From NCBI GenBank assembly GCA_014647935.1, contig BMQD01000007.1, positions 62,001 to 126,000 of the forward strand: 64,000 nucleotides of DNA, read 5' to 3'. Below the pieces are notes generated by a model. It made no database searches. It saw only the letters and a program-made list of their open reading frames with translations, and had not been told where the DNA came from. Positions 40,611-48,301 of the stretch are shown piece by piece (position 1 is the stretch's first letter; every line of letters begins with the position of its first letter). The stretch is from Planomonospora parontospora (lineage in GTDB: Bacteria > Actinomycetota > Actinomycetes > Streptosporangiales > Streptosporangiaceae). The position numbers and the translations under genes are program-made.

Positions 40611-41978
40611 ATGGGCGCCGAACGGCAGGCGATCGTCTGCGCCGCCGCGCAGAAGGTATTCAAGGTCGACATTCTCACCGGCCGGTCGGCCTTCGCTCCG
40701 GATCCCCGCCGGGCCTCCCGGGAGGAGATCGGAGCCGTGGTCGCCACGGCGTACCCGGACGCCGTGAACGAGAGCAGGTACGCCCACGTGCTCCAGCTCT
40801 CACGGGTCCTCACCGAGATGCAGCCCGGTGACCTCGTCGCCACCGTGGACGGGGACACCGTCTACGTCGGGAAGATCGTAGGTACCGCTCTCTACGACGA
40901 CGTCGATGGACGCGACCTGGCACGGCGAAGGCCGGTCGAGTGGAACGCCCGCACCCCGCTGAACCGTCGTCTGCTATCCGATGCGGCGCAGGAACGCCTC
41001 CGCGACCGCCGCACCGTCGGCGACCTCACCCGGGTGATGGCCGAGCTGGCGTCCGAGGCCGGCCTGGACGACGAGGTCACCGACGACGTCAAGATCGTCG
41101 ACGAGACGCAGCCGCTGGTGGTCCCGGAGATCACGACCGCGTTCGCGGCCAAGCTGTTGATGCCGCACGACTGGCTGAGGGAGACCGCCGATCTGCTGGT
41201 GGCCAAACGCCAGCTCATCCTGTACGGCCCGCCCGGCACCGGCAAGACCTTCCTCGCCACCCGCCTCGCCGAGGAGCTGGCCGGTCCCGAACGCGCCGAC
41301 CTGATCCAGTTCCACCCCTCCTACGGCTACGAGGACTTCGTCGAGGGCTTCCGGCCCCGTCCGGCGGAGAACGGCACGATCGGCTTCGAGCTGGTCCCGG
41401 GCCCGTTCAAGCGGGCCGTCGAGGCGGCCGAGGCCGAGCCGGGCAGGCCGTTCGTGCTGGTCATCGACGAGATCAACCGGGCCGACCTGGCGAAGGTCTT
41501 CGGCGAGCTGTACTTCCTGCTGGAGTACCGCAACCGGGAGATCAGCCTGCAGTACTCCCCGCACGAGAAGTTCAAGCTGCCAGAGAACGTGTTCGTCATC
41601 GGCACGATGAACACCGTCGACCGCTCGGTGGCGCTCGTCGACGCGGCCATGCGCCGCCGCTTCGCGTTCCGCGCGCTCGCCCCCGACCGGCCACCCGTCG
41701 ACGGCCTGCTCCGCCGCTGGCTGACCGAGAAGAACCTCCCCGACACCCCCGCCCGCCTGCTCGACGAGGTCAACCGCCGCCTCGCCGACCCCGACCGGGC
41801 GGTCGGCCCGTCCTACCTGATGACCCGACAGGCGGCGCACCGGCGCGGGCTGGAGCGGATCTGGGCGACCGAGATCCTCCCGCTCCTGGAGGACCAGCTC
41901 TACGGGAGCGGCACCGACGTCGAGCAGGACTACGGCCTGGCCGCGCTCCTGGAGGCGCTGGGGATCGACCTGCCGTGA
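40611..41978 (+). CDS. mcrB: McrB AAA+ GTPase subunit of a McrBC restriction system
   Basis: A 455-aa protein from ATG 40611. The motor domain has GPPGTGKT (residues 206-213), FVLVIDEINRADLAKVFGE (281-299) and the McrB signature MNTVDRS (333-339), followed by AMRRRFAF. In E. coli the McrB hexamer uses GTP to translocate DNA and drives the nuclease McrC at methylated cytosines. Residues 1-110 hold a reduced sensor domain (QPGDLVATVDGDTVYVGKIVG), which looks PUA/EVE-like rather than like the E. coli DNA-binding domain, so the recognised modification may differ. The gene overlaps mcrC by GTGA. Family assignment is firm. Confidence 0.93.
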   Translation: MGAERQAIVCAAAQKVFKVDILTGRSAFAPDPRRASREEIGAVVATAYPDAVNESRYAHVLQLSRVLTEMQPGDLVATVDGDTVYVGKIVGTALYDDVDGRDLARRRPVEWNARTPLNRRLLSDAAQERLRDRRTVGDLTRVMAELASEAGLDDEVTDDVKIVDETQPLVVPEITTAFAAKLLMPHDWLRETADLLVAKRQLILYGPPGTGKTFLATRLAEELAGPERADLIQFHPSYGYEDFVEGFRPRPAENGTIGFELVPGPFKRAVEAAEAEPGRPFVLVIDEINRADLAKVFGELYFLLEYRNREISLQYSPHEKFKLPENVFVIGTMNTVDRSVALVDAAMRRRFAFRALAPDRPPVDGLLRRWLTEKNLPDTPARLLDEVNRRLADPDRAVGPSYLMTRQAAHRRGLERIWATEILPLLEDQLYGSGTDVEQDYGLAALLEALGIDLP

Positions 41979-43225
41979 ACGCCGCCGGGACACCCGTCGA
42001 GACCGTCCCCGTGGTCGAGCTGACCGAGACGTCGTCGGCGGTGCTCCCGCTGACCCCGGCTCAGGTGGCGACGCTGGCCGCGGTCCCCGAGCTCGTCGCC
42101 GTCACCCCGGACCGCTCCGGACGGTGGCGGGTGGCCGGGCGGCAGCGAGTCGGGACGGTACGGCTCGGCGTCGGCGACGGCGCGCTGGAACTGCGCCTCC
42201 ACCCCAAGATCCCGGTCGGCCACCTGCTGGGGCTGGTCGGCCACGCGGGCGGCGCCCCGGTCTGGCGGCGGGGTCTGGTCGAGGTCGCCGAGACCGAGAC
42301 GCTGGTGGCCGCCGTCGCGGACGCCTTCGCGCGCCTGGCGGAGCAGGCCCTGAACGGCGGGGTGCTGCACGGCTACGTCCACCGGGAGGAGGCGCTCACC
42401 GTGGTGCGCGGCCGCGTCCGCACCGGCGCCCAGCTCGGCCGCAGGCTCGGCATGCCCGTGCCGCTCGAGGTGGCCTTCGACGACCACACCGCCGACATCG
42501 CGGAGAACCGCATCCTGCTCGGCGCCCTGGAGCGGCTGCGGAGCGTCCCCGGTGTCACCGCCGCCACGGCCGGGCTGCTGCGCCACCTGTCGGCGCGTCT
42601 GGTCGGCGTGGTCCCGGTCCGGCCCGGCGCCCCGCTGCCGAGCTGGCGGGCCACCCGGCTCAACGAGCGGTACGTGCCCGCCCTGCGCCTCGCCGAGCTG
42701 GTCCTCGCCGGATCGTCGCTCCAGCAGGCCGGGACGCCCGCCGTACGGATCGACGGGTTCGTCCTCGACCTGGCGCAGGTCTTCGAACGCTTCCTCACCG
42801 CCCGGCTGCGCGACCTGCTGACGCCGTACGGCGTGCGCTGCGAGGCACAGCGGGGGAGCCACCGCCTGGACCGGGGCGGCCGGGTGCGGTTCCGGCCCGA
42901 CGTCACCGTCCACCGCCGCGGCCGGCCGGTGACCGTGGTCGACGCCAAGTACCAGGTGCTGGAAGGGGACCCGCCCGCCGGGCACCTGTTCCAGCTGATC
43001 TCCTACTGCACCGCCCTCGGCCTGGACCACGGGCACCTGGTCTACGCCGCGGGGAGGGCGCCAGCCACGCCCTACCGCATCACCGGCTCAGGTATCACCG
43101 TCACCGCGCACGTCCTCGACCTCGGGCTGCCGCCCGACCGGCTCGACCGGGAGGCGGGGGAGCTTGCGGAACGGATTGGTTTCACCGCAACATCGTTATG
43201 TACATCTGCTACATTCATGACATGA
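41975..43225 (+). CDS. mcrC: McrC nuclease subunit of a McrBC restriction system
   Basis: A 416-aa protein from GTG 41975, 4 bp inside the end of mcrB. The N-terminal part is the beta-rich McrB-binding region; DHTADIAENRILLGALERL is the characteristic McrC helix. The nuclease is of the PD-(D/E)XK type: RFRPDVTVHRRGRPVTV with Asp about residue 306, then VVDAKYQVL with Asp and Lys about 322-324, and QLISYCTALGLDHG as the following helix. All three catalytic positions are present, so it should be active. Its stop overlaps the start of the Phd antitoxin gene (ATGA), which puts the toxin-antitoxin pair in the same operon. Confidence 0.92.
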   Translation: MNAAGTPVETVPVVELTETSSAVLPLTPAQVATLAAVPELVAVTPDRSGRWRVAGRQRVGTVRLGVGDGALELRLHPKIPVGHLLGLVGHAGGAPVWRRGLVEVAETETLVAAVADAFARLAEQALNGGVLHGYVHREEALTVVRGRVRTGAQLGRRLGMPVPLEVAFDDHTADIAENRILLGALERLRSVPGVTAATAGLLRHLSARLVGVVPVRPGAPLPSWRATRLNERYVPALRLAELVLAGSSLQQAGTPAVRIDGFVLDLAQVFERFLTARLRDLLTPYGVRCEAQRGSHRLDRGGRVRFRPDVTVHRRGRPVTVVDAKYQVLEGDPPAGHLFQLISYCTALGLDHGHLVYAAGRAPATPYRITGSGITVTAHVLDLGLPPDRLDREAGELAERIGFTATSLCTSATFMT

Positions 43226-43503
43226 GTGAACCGGTGATCGAATCCATGGCGGAGGTCCGCAGCCACCTTGCGGACGTCATCGACCGGGCCCGCCGGGACG
43301 AGACTCCGACGATCATCACTCGGCGCGGCAGGCAGGAGGCCGTGGTGATCGACATCCAGGAGTACCAGCGCCTGCGTGATCTCGCGGAGCAGGTCGAGGA
43401 GGCGTGGCTCAACCGTCTGGCCGACGAGGCGGAGTCCGAGGGCGCCGAAGGGTCCGTCTCCCTCGAAGAGATGGCCGCCCTGCTCCGCGATCAGCACGGC
43501 TGA
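43222..43503 (+). CDS. Phd/YefM-family antitoxin
   Basis: A 93-aa protein from ATG 43222. MSEPVIESMAEVRSHLADVI, ETPTIITRRGRQEAVVIDI and EYQRLRDLAEQVEEAW are the standard Phd/YefM order: N-terminal DNA-binding dimer, beta hairpin, then the toxin-binding helix. The C-terminal 30 residues (LADEAESEGAEGSVSLEEM) are acidic and probably disordered until bound to toxin. It would repress its own operon, which here includes mcrC read-through. The RelE-like toxin gene follows after 4 bp. Confidence 0.9.
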   Translation: MSEPVIESMAEVRSHLADVIDRARRDETPTIITRRGRQEAVVIDIQEYQRLRDLAEQVEEAWLNRLADEAESEGAEGSVSLEEMAALLRDQHG

Positions 43504-43507
43504 CCCG

Positions 43508-43777
43508 GTGGGGTACGCCACGCGGTTCACCCCGCACGCTCAGCGGGACATGCTCAAGATTCCTCGCCCCGATGCGCTGCGCATCCTCCATCGCCTCACC
43601 GAACTCCAGAAGGCGGTGGACACCACCGCCTTCGACATCAAGACCCTGCGGGGGCACAGCTCCCGCCGGCGGCTCCGGGTCGGGGAGTATCGCGTCGTGT
43701 ACACGATCGAGGACGGTCGGCTGCTCGTATGGGTCCTGGCCGTCGGCAACCGTCGTGAGGTCTACCGCGGTCTGTGA
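43508..43777 (+). CDS. RelE/ParE-family toxin
   Basis: An 89-aa protein from GTG 43508. TRFTPHAQRDMLKIPRPDAL forms the two opening helices, DIKTLRGHSSRRRLRVGEYR the basic sheet, and VVYTIEDGRLLVWVLAVGNRREVY the closing strands with the final Arg and Tyr that RelE uses for mRNA cleavage on the ribosome. Length and order match RelE rather than ParE. It is paired with the Phd antitoxin and is last in the McrBC operon; it converges with the gene ending at 43,838-43,911. Confidence 0.9.
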   Translation: MGYATRFTPHAQRDMLKIPRPDALRILHRLTELQKAVDTTAFDIKTLRGHSSRRRLRVGEYRVVYTIEDGRLLVWVLAVGNRREVYRGL

Positions 43778-43837
43778 GATCCGCGAGGGAATGCGTCCCC
43801 TCCTGCCTGGAGCTCAGGAGGGGGGGCGAAGCCGCGG

Positions 43838-43920
43838 GGGCGGCAGCACTGCTTGTACTTGCGGCCGGAGCCGCACCAGCAGGGGTCGTTGCGCTCGGGC
43901 GGCCAGGGGATCAGCTCGCC
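43838..43920 (-). pseudogene. SEC-C zinc-binding tail, frameshifted from the upstream gene
   Basis: A minus-strand frame other than that of the 44474 gene encodes ELIPWPPERNDPCWCGSG and RKYKQCC, the SEC-C motif (CxCxSGxxxxxCC). SEC-C normally ends proteins with this helical repeat, so one missing base near 43,918 (ccgccggcgag in place of ccgccgggcgag) would separate the two. Confidence 0.75.
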
Positions 43921-44474
43921 GGCGGTCCCGGCGGGAGAGTGGTGTCGGGGAAGCCCATTGCCCGCCGTACCCGGTTGATCGCCGTGCCCAGCTGCTCGGT
44001 GCCGAAGCCGTCCCCGGCGTCGCGGGACCGGGCCTCGCCGGAGGCGAAGAGCTTCAGCGCGCCCGCGAGGTCGCCGGTCTCCTCGACGGCCTCGCCGTAG
44101 ATCTCGTAGGCGCTCCAGTCGTCCCGGCCGGCCTGCCGCACCTCATGGAAGACCTCGGCGGCCTCTTCGGTCCGGCCGAGCTTGACCAGCAGCGCCGCGA
44201 TCCAGACCTTCGGCTCGGTCGTGTCGTCGCGAACGCCCTCGGCGTCGGCCCGTCTCAGGATGGCCAGCGCCTCCTCCAGGCGGCCGAAATCCTCCAGGAC
44301 CCCGCTCACCGCGACCATGGCGAAGGCGGGTTCGAAGTCGTCGTCGCGGAGGGAGGGATCGTCCACGGCCGCGAGCAGGCGGGCGACCACCGGGTCCGGG
44401 GAGCCTGCCTTGAGGGCGTCGGGCAGGGCGAACTCGATGTCACCGAGTGATACGAGGTCGTTCTTCGCGGGCAT
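43911..44474 (-). CDS. TPR-like protein missing its SEC-C tail
   Basis: A 187-aa protein from ATG 44474. It is made of helical repeats: VVARLLAAVDDPSL, FGRLEEALAILRRADAEG, LGRTEEAAEVFHEVRQAG and TGDLAGALKLFASGEARS are TPR-like units. It ends TTLPPGPPAS at 43911, where homologues usually continue into a SEC-C zinc motif; that motif is present just downstream in another frame. Either a real frameshift or an error in a G/C run. SEC-C/TPR proteins of this type have no known function. It is divergent from the AlkZ-like gene. Confidence 0.75.
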   Translation of the reverse strand: MPAKNDLVSLGDIEFALPDALKAGSPDPVVARLLAAVDDPSLRDDDFEPAFAMVAVSGVLEDFGRLEEALAILRRADAEGVRDDTTEPKVWIAALLVKLGRTEEAAEVFHEVRQAGRDDWSAYEIYGEAVEETGDLAGALKLFASGEARSRDAGDGFGTEQLGTAINRVRRAMGFPDTTLPPGPPAS

Positions 44475-44524
44475 GCGGAGACTTTACGCCCCGGCCGGCG
44501 CGCGGGTCGGCCGTATCGGGGTAT

Positions 44525-44561
44525 CCGCCCGTACCTGCCGCGGGCTGTCAGGTACGGGCGG
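44525..44561. promoter_or_regulatory. Perfect 13-bp inverted repeat before the AlkZ-like gene
   Basis: ccgcccgtacctg and caggtacgggcgg are exact complements separated by 11 bases, ending 12 bp before the ATG at 44574. It may be an operator or a hairpin in the mRNA leader that affects translation. Confidence 0.6.
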
Positions 44562-44573
44562 CACGATGGGGGC

Positions 44574-45758
44574 ATGGAAACCCTGACGACGCGGCGGCTC
44601 GGCCGCGCGACGCTGGCCCGGCAGATGCTGCTCGCCCGGGAGAAGAGCGACGTCGTCGCGGCGGTGGAGCGGCTCTGCGGCATGCAGGCGCAGGAGCCCC
44701 GGCACCCCTTCACCGGGCTGTGGACGCGGCTGGAGGACTTCCGCCGCGAGGATCTGCACCGGGCGCTGCACGAGCGCTCCGTGGTCCGCGCGACGATGAT
44801 GCGGGCCACGCTCCACCTGGTGAGCGCGGCCGACCACGCGAGGTTCCGGCCGGTCCTCGCACCGTCGCTCGCCGCCGCCCTGCGCGGGCGCGGCGAGCTC
44901 ACGGCCGGGCTGGACCTCGACGCGCTGCTCTCCGTCGCCCGTGCCGTCCTCGCCGAGGGGCCGCGGGACTTCACCGAGTTGCGCGCCCTGCTCCAGCCGC
45001 ACTTCCCCGACGTCAACGAGCGCGCGCTGGGCTACGCCGTACGGATGAGCCTCCCGCTGGTCATGGTCCCCACCGAGGACCGCTGGGCCTTCCCGCCCGC
45101 AGCGAAGTTCGCCCTGCCCGAGGCCTCGCCGGGCGCCCTGCCCGAGGCCTCGGCGGGCGCCCCGTCCGAGACCTCGGCGGGCGCCCTGTCCGGCGCGGGG
45201 GCCGGGCAGGCGGAGGAGTCGGGGGAATCGGGAGGGCCGGAGGACCCGGAGGGAGAGCTGGTGCTGCGCTACCTGGCGGCCTTCGGCCCGGCCACCGCCG
45301 CAGACGCGCAGGCCTGGACCGGGCTGAAGGGGCTGCGCGCCGTACTGGACGGGCTCCGTCCCCGGCTGGCCGTGTTCCGCGACGAGAAGGGCAAGGAGCT
45401 GTTCGACCTGCCCGGCGCCCTGCGGCCGGACGAGGACACGCCCGCCCCGGCGCGGTTCCTGCCCGACTTCGACAGCCTGGTGCTCGCCCACGCCGACCGC
45501 ACCCGGCTGATGGCCGAGGAGTACCGCGGGCGCGTCACCACCAAGAATCTCCGGGTGCGGGCCGTGTTCCTGTGGGACGGCACTGTCCGCGGCACCTGGC
45601 AGGCGGAGGTCAAACGGAAGGCGGCCGTCCTGCGGCTGACCCCCTTCGAGCCGCTGCCGGGGGAGGCGTTCGCCGAGCTGACCGCGGAGGGCGAGGCACT
45701 CCTGCGCTTCCTGGAGCCGGACGCCGCCGCCTTCGAGGTGCGGACCGAGGGGGCGTGA
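44574..45758 (+). CDS. Winged-helix (HTH_42) protein, AlkZ-like DNA glycosylase
   Basis: A 394-aa protein from ATG 44574. GMQAQEPRHPFTGLWTRLEDF contains the QxQ motif that AlkZ-type glycosylases use to open bulky adducts and crosslinks. Further family blocks are VVRATMMRATLHLVSAADHA and FLPDFDSLVLAHADRTRLM, plus GTWQAEVKRKAAVLRLTPFE. AlkZ of Streptomyces unhooks azinomycin crosslinks; many relatives sit near biosynthetic clusters, others are stand-alone. A low-complexity insert of 24-nt repeats (45111-45182; unit ALPEASxG) lies between the winged-helix parts. A perfect inverted repeat precedes the start. Activity is predicted from the QxQ motif, not known. Confidence 0.88.
   Translation: METLTTRRLGRATLARQMLLAREKSDVVAAVERLCGMQAQEPRHPFTGLWTRLEDFRREDLHRALHERSVVRATMMRATLHLVSAADHARFRPVLAPSLAAALRGRGELTAGLDLDALLSVARAVLAEGPRDFTELRALLQPHFPDVNERALGYAVRMSLPLVMVPTEDRWAFPPAAKFALPEASPGALPEASAGAPSETSAGALSGAGAGQAEESGESGGPEDPEGELVLRYLAAFGPATAADAQAWTGLKGLRAVLDGLRPRLAVFRDEKGKELFDLPGALRPDEDTPAPARFLPDFDSLVLAHADRTRLMAEEYRGRVTTKNLRVRAVFLWDGTVRGTWQAEVKRKAAVLRLTPFEPLPGEAFAELTAEGEALLRFLEPDAAAFEVRTEGA
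45111..45182 (+). repeat. Three 24-nt in-frame repeats in the AlkZ-like gene
   Basis: Units start at 45111, 45135 and 45159 (gccctgcccgaggcctcg type) and encode ALPEASPG, ALPEASAG and APSETSAG; a fourth partial unit follows. Keeping the frame, they lengthen an interdomain loop. Confidence 0.85.
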
Positions 45759-45792
45759 CGCGGAGGACCTGTGCCGGGCGCGCGGCGGGACG

Positions 45793-46116
45793 TCAGGACT
45801 CGGCCCAGGCGGCGATCGAGTTGAGGATCTCGCCCAGCTCGCGGCCGCGCCGGGTCAGCGCGTACTCCACTCGCGGCGGTTTGTCGGGATGGACGGTCCG
45901 GGTGAGCAGTCCTTCGCCTTCGAGGGTCTGGAGCCGGTCGGCGAGCGTCTTGGGGCTGATGCCGGGTAGCAGGTGCTGCAGCTCGCCGTACCGCTTCGCG
46001 CCGGGCAGCAGATGGAAGATCACCAGCGGTGTCCACTTGCTGCCGACGAACGAGAGCGTCCGGGTCACCGAGCACGTCTCCGGCGTCACGGGGGAGTCGA
46101 CCTGTGTGCTTCCCAT
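45793..46116 (-). CDS. HxlR family transcriptional regulator
   Basis: A 107-aa winged-helix protein from ATG 46116. CSVTRTLSFVGSKWTPLVIF is the conserved HxlR opening; RYGELQHLLPGISPKTLADRL is the HTH; EGEGLLTRTVHPDKPPRVEYALTRRGREL is the wing. The single Cys (CSVT) is at the usual redox-sensing position of HxlR/QorR/YodB-type regulators. It is divergent from the NmrA-like gene at 46183, a pairing often controlled by electrophiles or quinones. Two inverted repeats in the 66-bp gap are likely operators. Confidence 0.93.
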   Translation of the reverse strand: MGSTQVDSPVTPETCSVTRTLSFVGSKWTPLVIFHLLPGAKRYGELQHLLPGISPKTLADRLQTLEGEGLLTRTVHPDKPPRVEYALTRRGRELGEILNSIAAWAES

Positions 46117-46162
46117 ACTTGAAGTTCCTACAGGAAAAGTGCGTACTTCACAATATGAAGTA
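46117..46162. promoter_or_regulatory. HxlR operator region (two inverted repeats)
   Basis: acttgaagt at 46117-46125 is a perfect short palindrome adjacent to the HxlR start. tacttc-7-gaagta at 46144-46162 repeats the same half-site. The two centres are 32 bp apart, about three helical turns. Confidence 0.6.
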
Positions 46163-46182
46163 GCTTCCCTAACGTCATCGGC

Positions 46183-47172
46183 ATGACATCACTCTCCGCA
46201 TCAGTGCCCGCATCAGTGCCCGCATCAGTGCCCGCATCAGCCACCGGATCGGCTCCCGCGCCGTCCTCTGGATCACCCTCCACGCCGCTCTCCGTCGCGG
46301 TCCACGGCGCCACGGGCACCCAGGGCTCGCACATCGCCCGCCGCCTCCGCGCGGCCGGGCACGACGTCCGGCCGCTGGACTCCCGCTCCCTCGACCTGGC
46401 CGACGCCGACTCGATCGTCCGGGCGTACGGCTCGGCGGACGCGGCGGTGGTGCAGCTGCCGCTGGTGTTCGGCCCGGCAGCCCTCACCCACGCCGAGACC
46501 CTGCTGACCGCGCTGGCCAAGGCGGGCCCGTCCCGGGTGGTGTTCAATCCCGGCATGGCGCTGCCGCCGGAGCCGGTCGGCGTGCCGTACGTCGACGCGC
46601 GCGTCCTGCTGGCCCGCCGGCTGCCCGGAGCGGTCGAGACGGCGTCGGTGATCGGCCCGGCCGGGATGTACCTGGAGAACCTCCTGATGCCCTGGTCGGT
46701 ACGGAGGGTCGCGCAGGAGGGCGAACTGGCCTACCCGCTGCCCGCGGCGGCCCCCGCGTCGTGGACGGCCCTCGACGACCTCGGCGACGCCGTCGCCGCC
46801 CTGCTGCGCGAGGACGCCCCCGCGGCCGTGGGCCTGCTGTCCGGCCCGCCGCTCACCGGTGACCAGGTCGCCGCGGAGGTCGCCGCCGCCGCGGGCCGCG
46901 ACGTGCGCTGGATCCACCTGGATCCCGCGGAGTACGGGCGGTTGATCGCACCGGTGATCGGAGACGCCGCCGCGGCGGGCGTCGCCGCCGTCTACGAGCA
47001 GGCCGCCGCCGCGGCGCCCCCGCCTCCTCCGCCCGCCGGGATCCTGCGGCCCGCCCCCACCGGCGTGCGGGAGTGGGCCGCCCGGCAGCGCTGGGTCGCC
47101 ACTGAGTCGGGCGAGGCCGTCACCGGATCGGGAGGGGTCGCCGCCGCGCCGGGCTCAGAAGACGTCGGATGA
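46183..47172 (+). CDS. NmrA-like NAD(P)-binding protein
   Basis: A 329-aa protein from ATG 46183. The first 35 residues are a Ser/Pro/Ala stretch encoded by 12-nt repeats (SVPA units). The Rossmann part begins at LSVAVHGATGTQGSHIARRL with the GxxGxxG loop and goes on with LDLADADSIVRAYGSADAAVV and SRVVFNPGMALP. It follows the NmrA/QOR2 pattern, lacking the Ser-Tyr-Lys catalytic triad of classical dehydrogenases. The C-terminus is Ala/Pro-rich. Divergent from HxlR; it is probably the HxlR target, as with quinone reductases. An alternative start further in would remove the repeat, but no SD is visible there. It overlaps the end of the WYL gene by 18 bp. Confidence 0.85.
   Translation: MTSLSASVPASVPASVPASATGSAPAPSSGSPSTPLSVAVHGATGTQGSHIARRLRAAGHDVRPLDSRSLDLADADSIVRAYGSADAAVVQLPLVFGPAALTHAETLLTALAKAGPSRVVFNPGMALPPEPVGVPYVDARVLLARRLPGAVETASVIGPAGMYLENLLMPWSVRRVAQEGELAYPLPAAAPASWTALDDLGDAVAALLREDAPAAVGLLSGPPLTGDQVAAEVAAAAGRDVRWIHLDPAEYGRLIAPVIGDAAAAGVAAVYEQAAAAAPPPPPPAGILRPAPTGVREWAARQRWVATESGEAVTGSGGVAAAPGSEDVG
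46199..46240 (+). repeat. 12-nt tandem repeat at the start of the NmrA-like gene
   Basis: Three and a half copies of gcatcagtgccc, encoding SVPA units. In frame, so copy-number change would only alter the N-terminal tail. Confidence 0.85.
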
Positions 47173-48174
47173 TCCATCTGTATCGCTCTGCGGACACCGG
47201 GTGACGTCGTCCACGGGCCGGACCGCCAGGGCGGCGGCGAGACGTGAAGCGAGTGCCGCGACCGCGGCGCGCAGTTCCGGCCCGCCCTCGACGCGGAAGG
47301 GGAACGGCACGTTCGGCAGCCACTCCTGCGCGTACATCGCCGGGTTGCTCGTGCTGCCGATGAGCACGCACCCGTCCTCCGACGGTTCGAGCCGTCCCAT
47401 GGGCGGCCGGATCCAGGGCGCCACCTCGGAGAAGGGGGCACCGAACACGACGCGCGTGGCGAACTCCCACCCGGTGCCCAGGTTCTCCTCCAGCGCGGCC
47501 ACCGGGTCGAGGCCGGCGGGCGGTTCGAACGCGTGCGTGCTCCGCCGGACCCGGCGGACGCGGTCGACCCGGTAGGTGCGGACGGCATCCGCGCGGTGGG
47601 AGTGGCACAGCAGGTACCAGCGCCCGTGGCGGACGACGACCGCCCAGGGGTCCACCTCGGCCTCCCACTCGTTGCCGGACTCGCTGCGGTAGGCGACCAC
47701 CACGCGCCGCCGGTCCGCGATGGCCGCCACGAGCGCGCCGGTGGTGGCGGGATCCGGACGGGCCGAGAACCGGTCGGGCGCCGCCGACGCATGCTCGCGC
47801 AGCGCGGCGGCCTGCCGGCCGACGTTCTCGGGCAGGGCCCGGATGACCTTCTCCAGGGCGGTTCCGACGAGGTCGCCGACGTCGGCGGACGCAGGGTGGC
47901 CGTTGAGCACCGCCATGACCAGGCCGAGAGCCTCAGGCTCGGTGAAGGCGACCGGAGGCAGCCGAGTCCCGCGCCCGAGGCGGTATCCCCCGTAGGGGCC
48001 GCGGGCCGACTCGACGGGGATGCCCGCCTCGCGGAGGATCCCGACGTACCGGCGCGCGGCCCGCTCCGTGACACCCAGGCAGGCGGCGAGCTCGCCGGCC
48101 GTCACGCCGGGGCGGGCCCGCAGGATCTCCATCGCGCGCAGGGCCCGCGCGGTGGGGCTGGGTTCGGCCGGCAC
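47155..48174 (-). CDS. WYL-domain transcriptional regulator (DeoR-type HTH)
   Basis: A 339-aa protein from ATG 48174. The HTH is at residues 10-70: RAMEILRARPGVTAGELAACLGVTERAARRYVGILREAGIPVES, of the YafY/PafC type. The WYL domain (about 140-230) has RRVVVAYRSESG, WAVVVRHGRWYLLCHSHRADAVR with the WYL core as WYL, and YRVDRVRRV. A C-terminal WCX-like extension ends AMYAQEWLPNVPFPFRV. WYL regulators respond to nucleotide or nucleic-acid ligands. It is divergent from the alpha/beta hydrolase gene at 48302, its probable target. Confidence 0.92.
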   Translation of the reverse strand: MPAEPSPTARALRAMEILRARPGVTAGELAACLGVTERAARRYVGILREAGIPVESARGPYGGYRLGRGTRLPPVAFTEPEALGLVMAVLNGHPASADVGDLVGTALEKVIRALPENVGRQAAALREHASAAPDRFSARPDPATTGALVAAIADRRRVVVAYRSESGNEWEAEVDPWAVVVRHGRWYLLCHSHRADAVRTYRVDRVRRVRRSTHAFEPPAGLDPVAALEENLGTGWEFATRVVFGAPFSEVAPWIRPPMGRLEPSEDGCVLIGSTSNPAMYAQEWLPNVPFPFRVEGGPELRAAVAALASRLAAALAVRPVDDVTRCPQSDTDGSSDVF

Positions 48175-48301
48175 ACGAGCACATTAGGAGGTTGCGGGAC
48201 GAACAGGAAGTAGAACGTCCGGAATCGGTCCTAGCCTGGCGTCCTGCCCGAGTCTCGCGGGCAGGACGCCGCCGTGACACGCTGAGGAAAGAGAACCGAT
48301 C

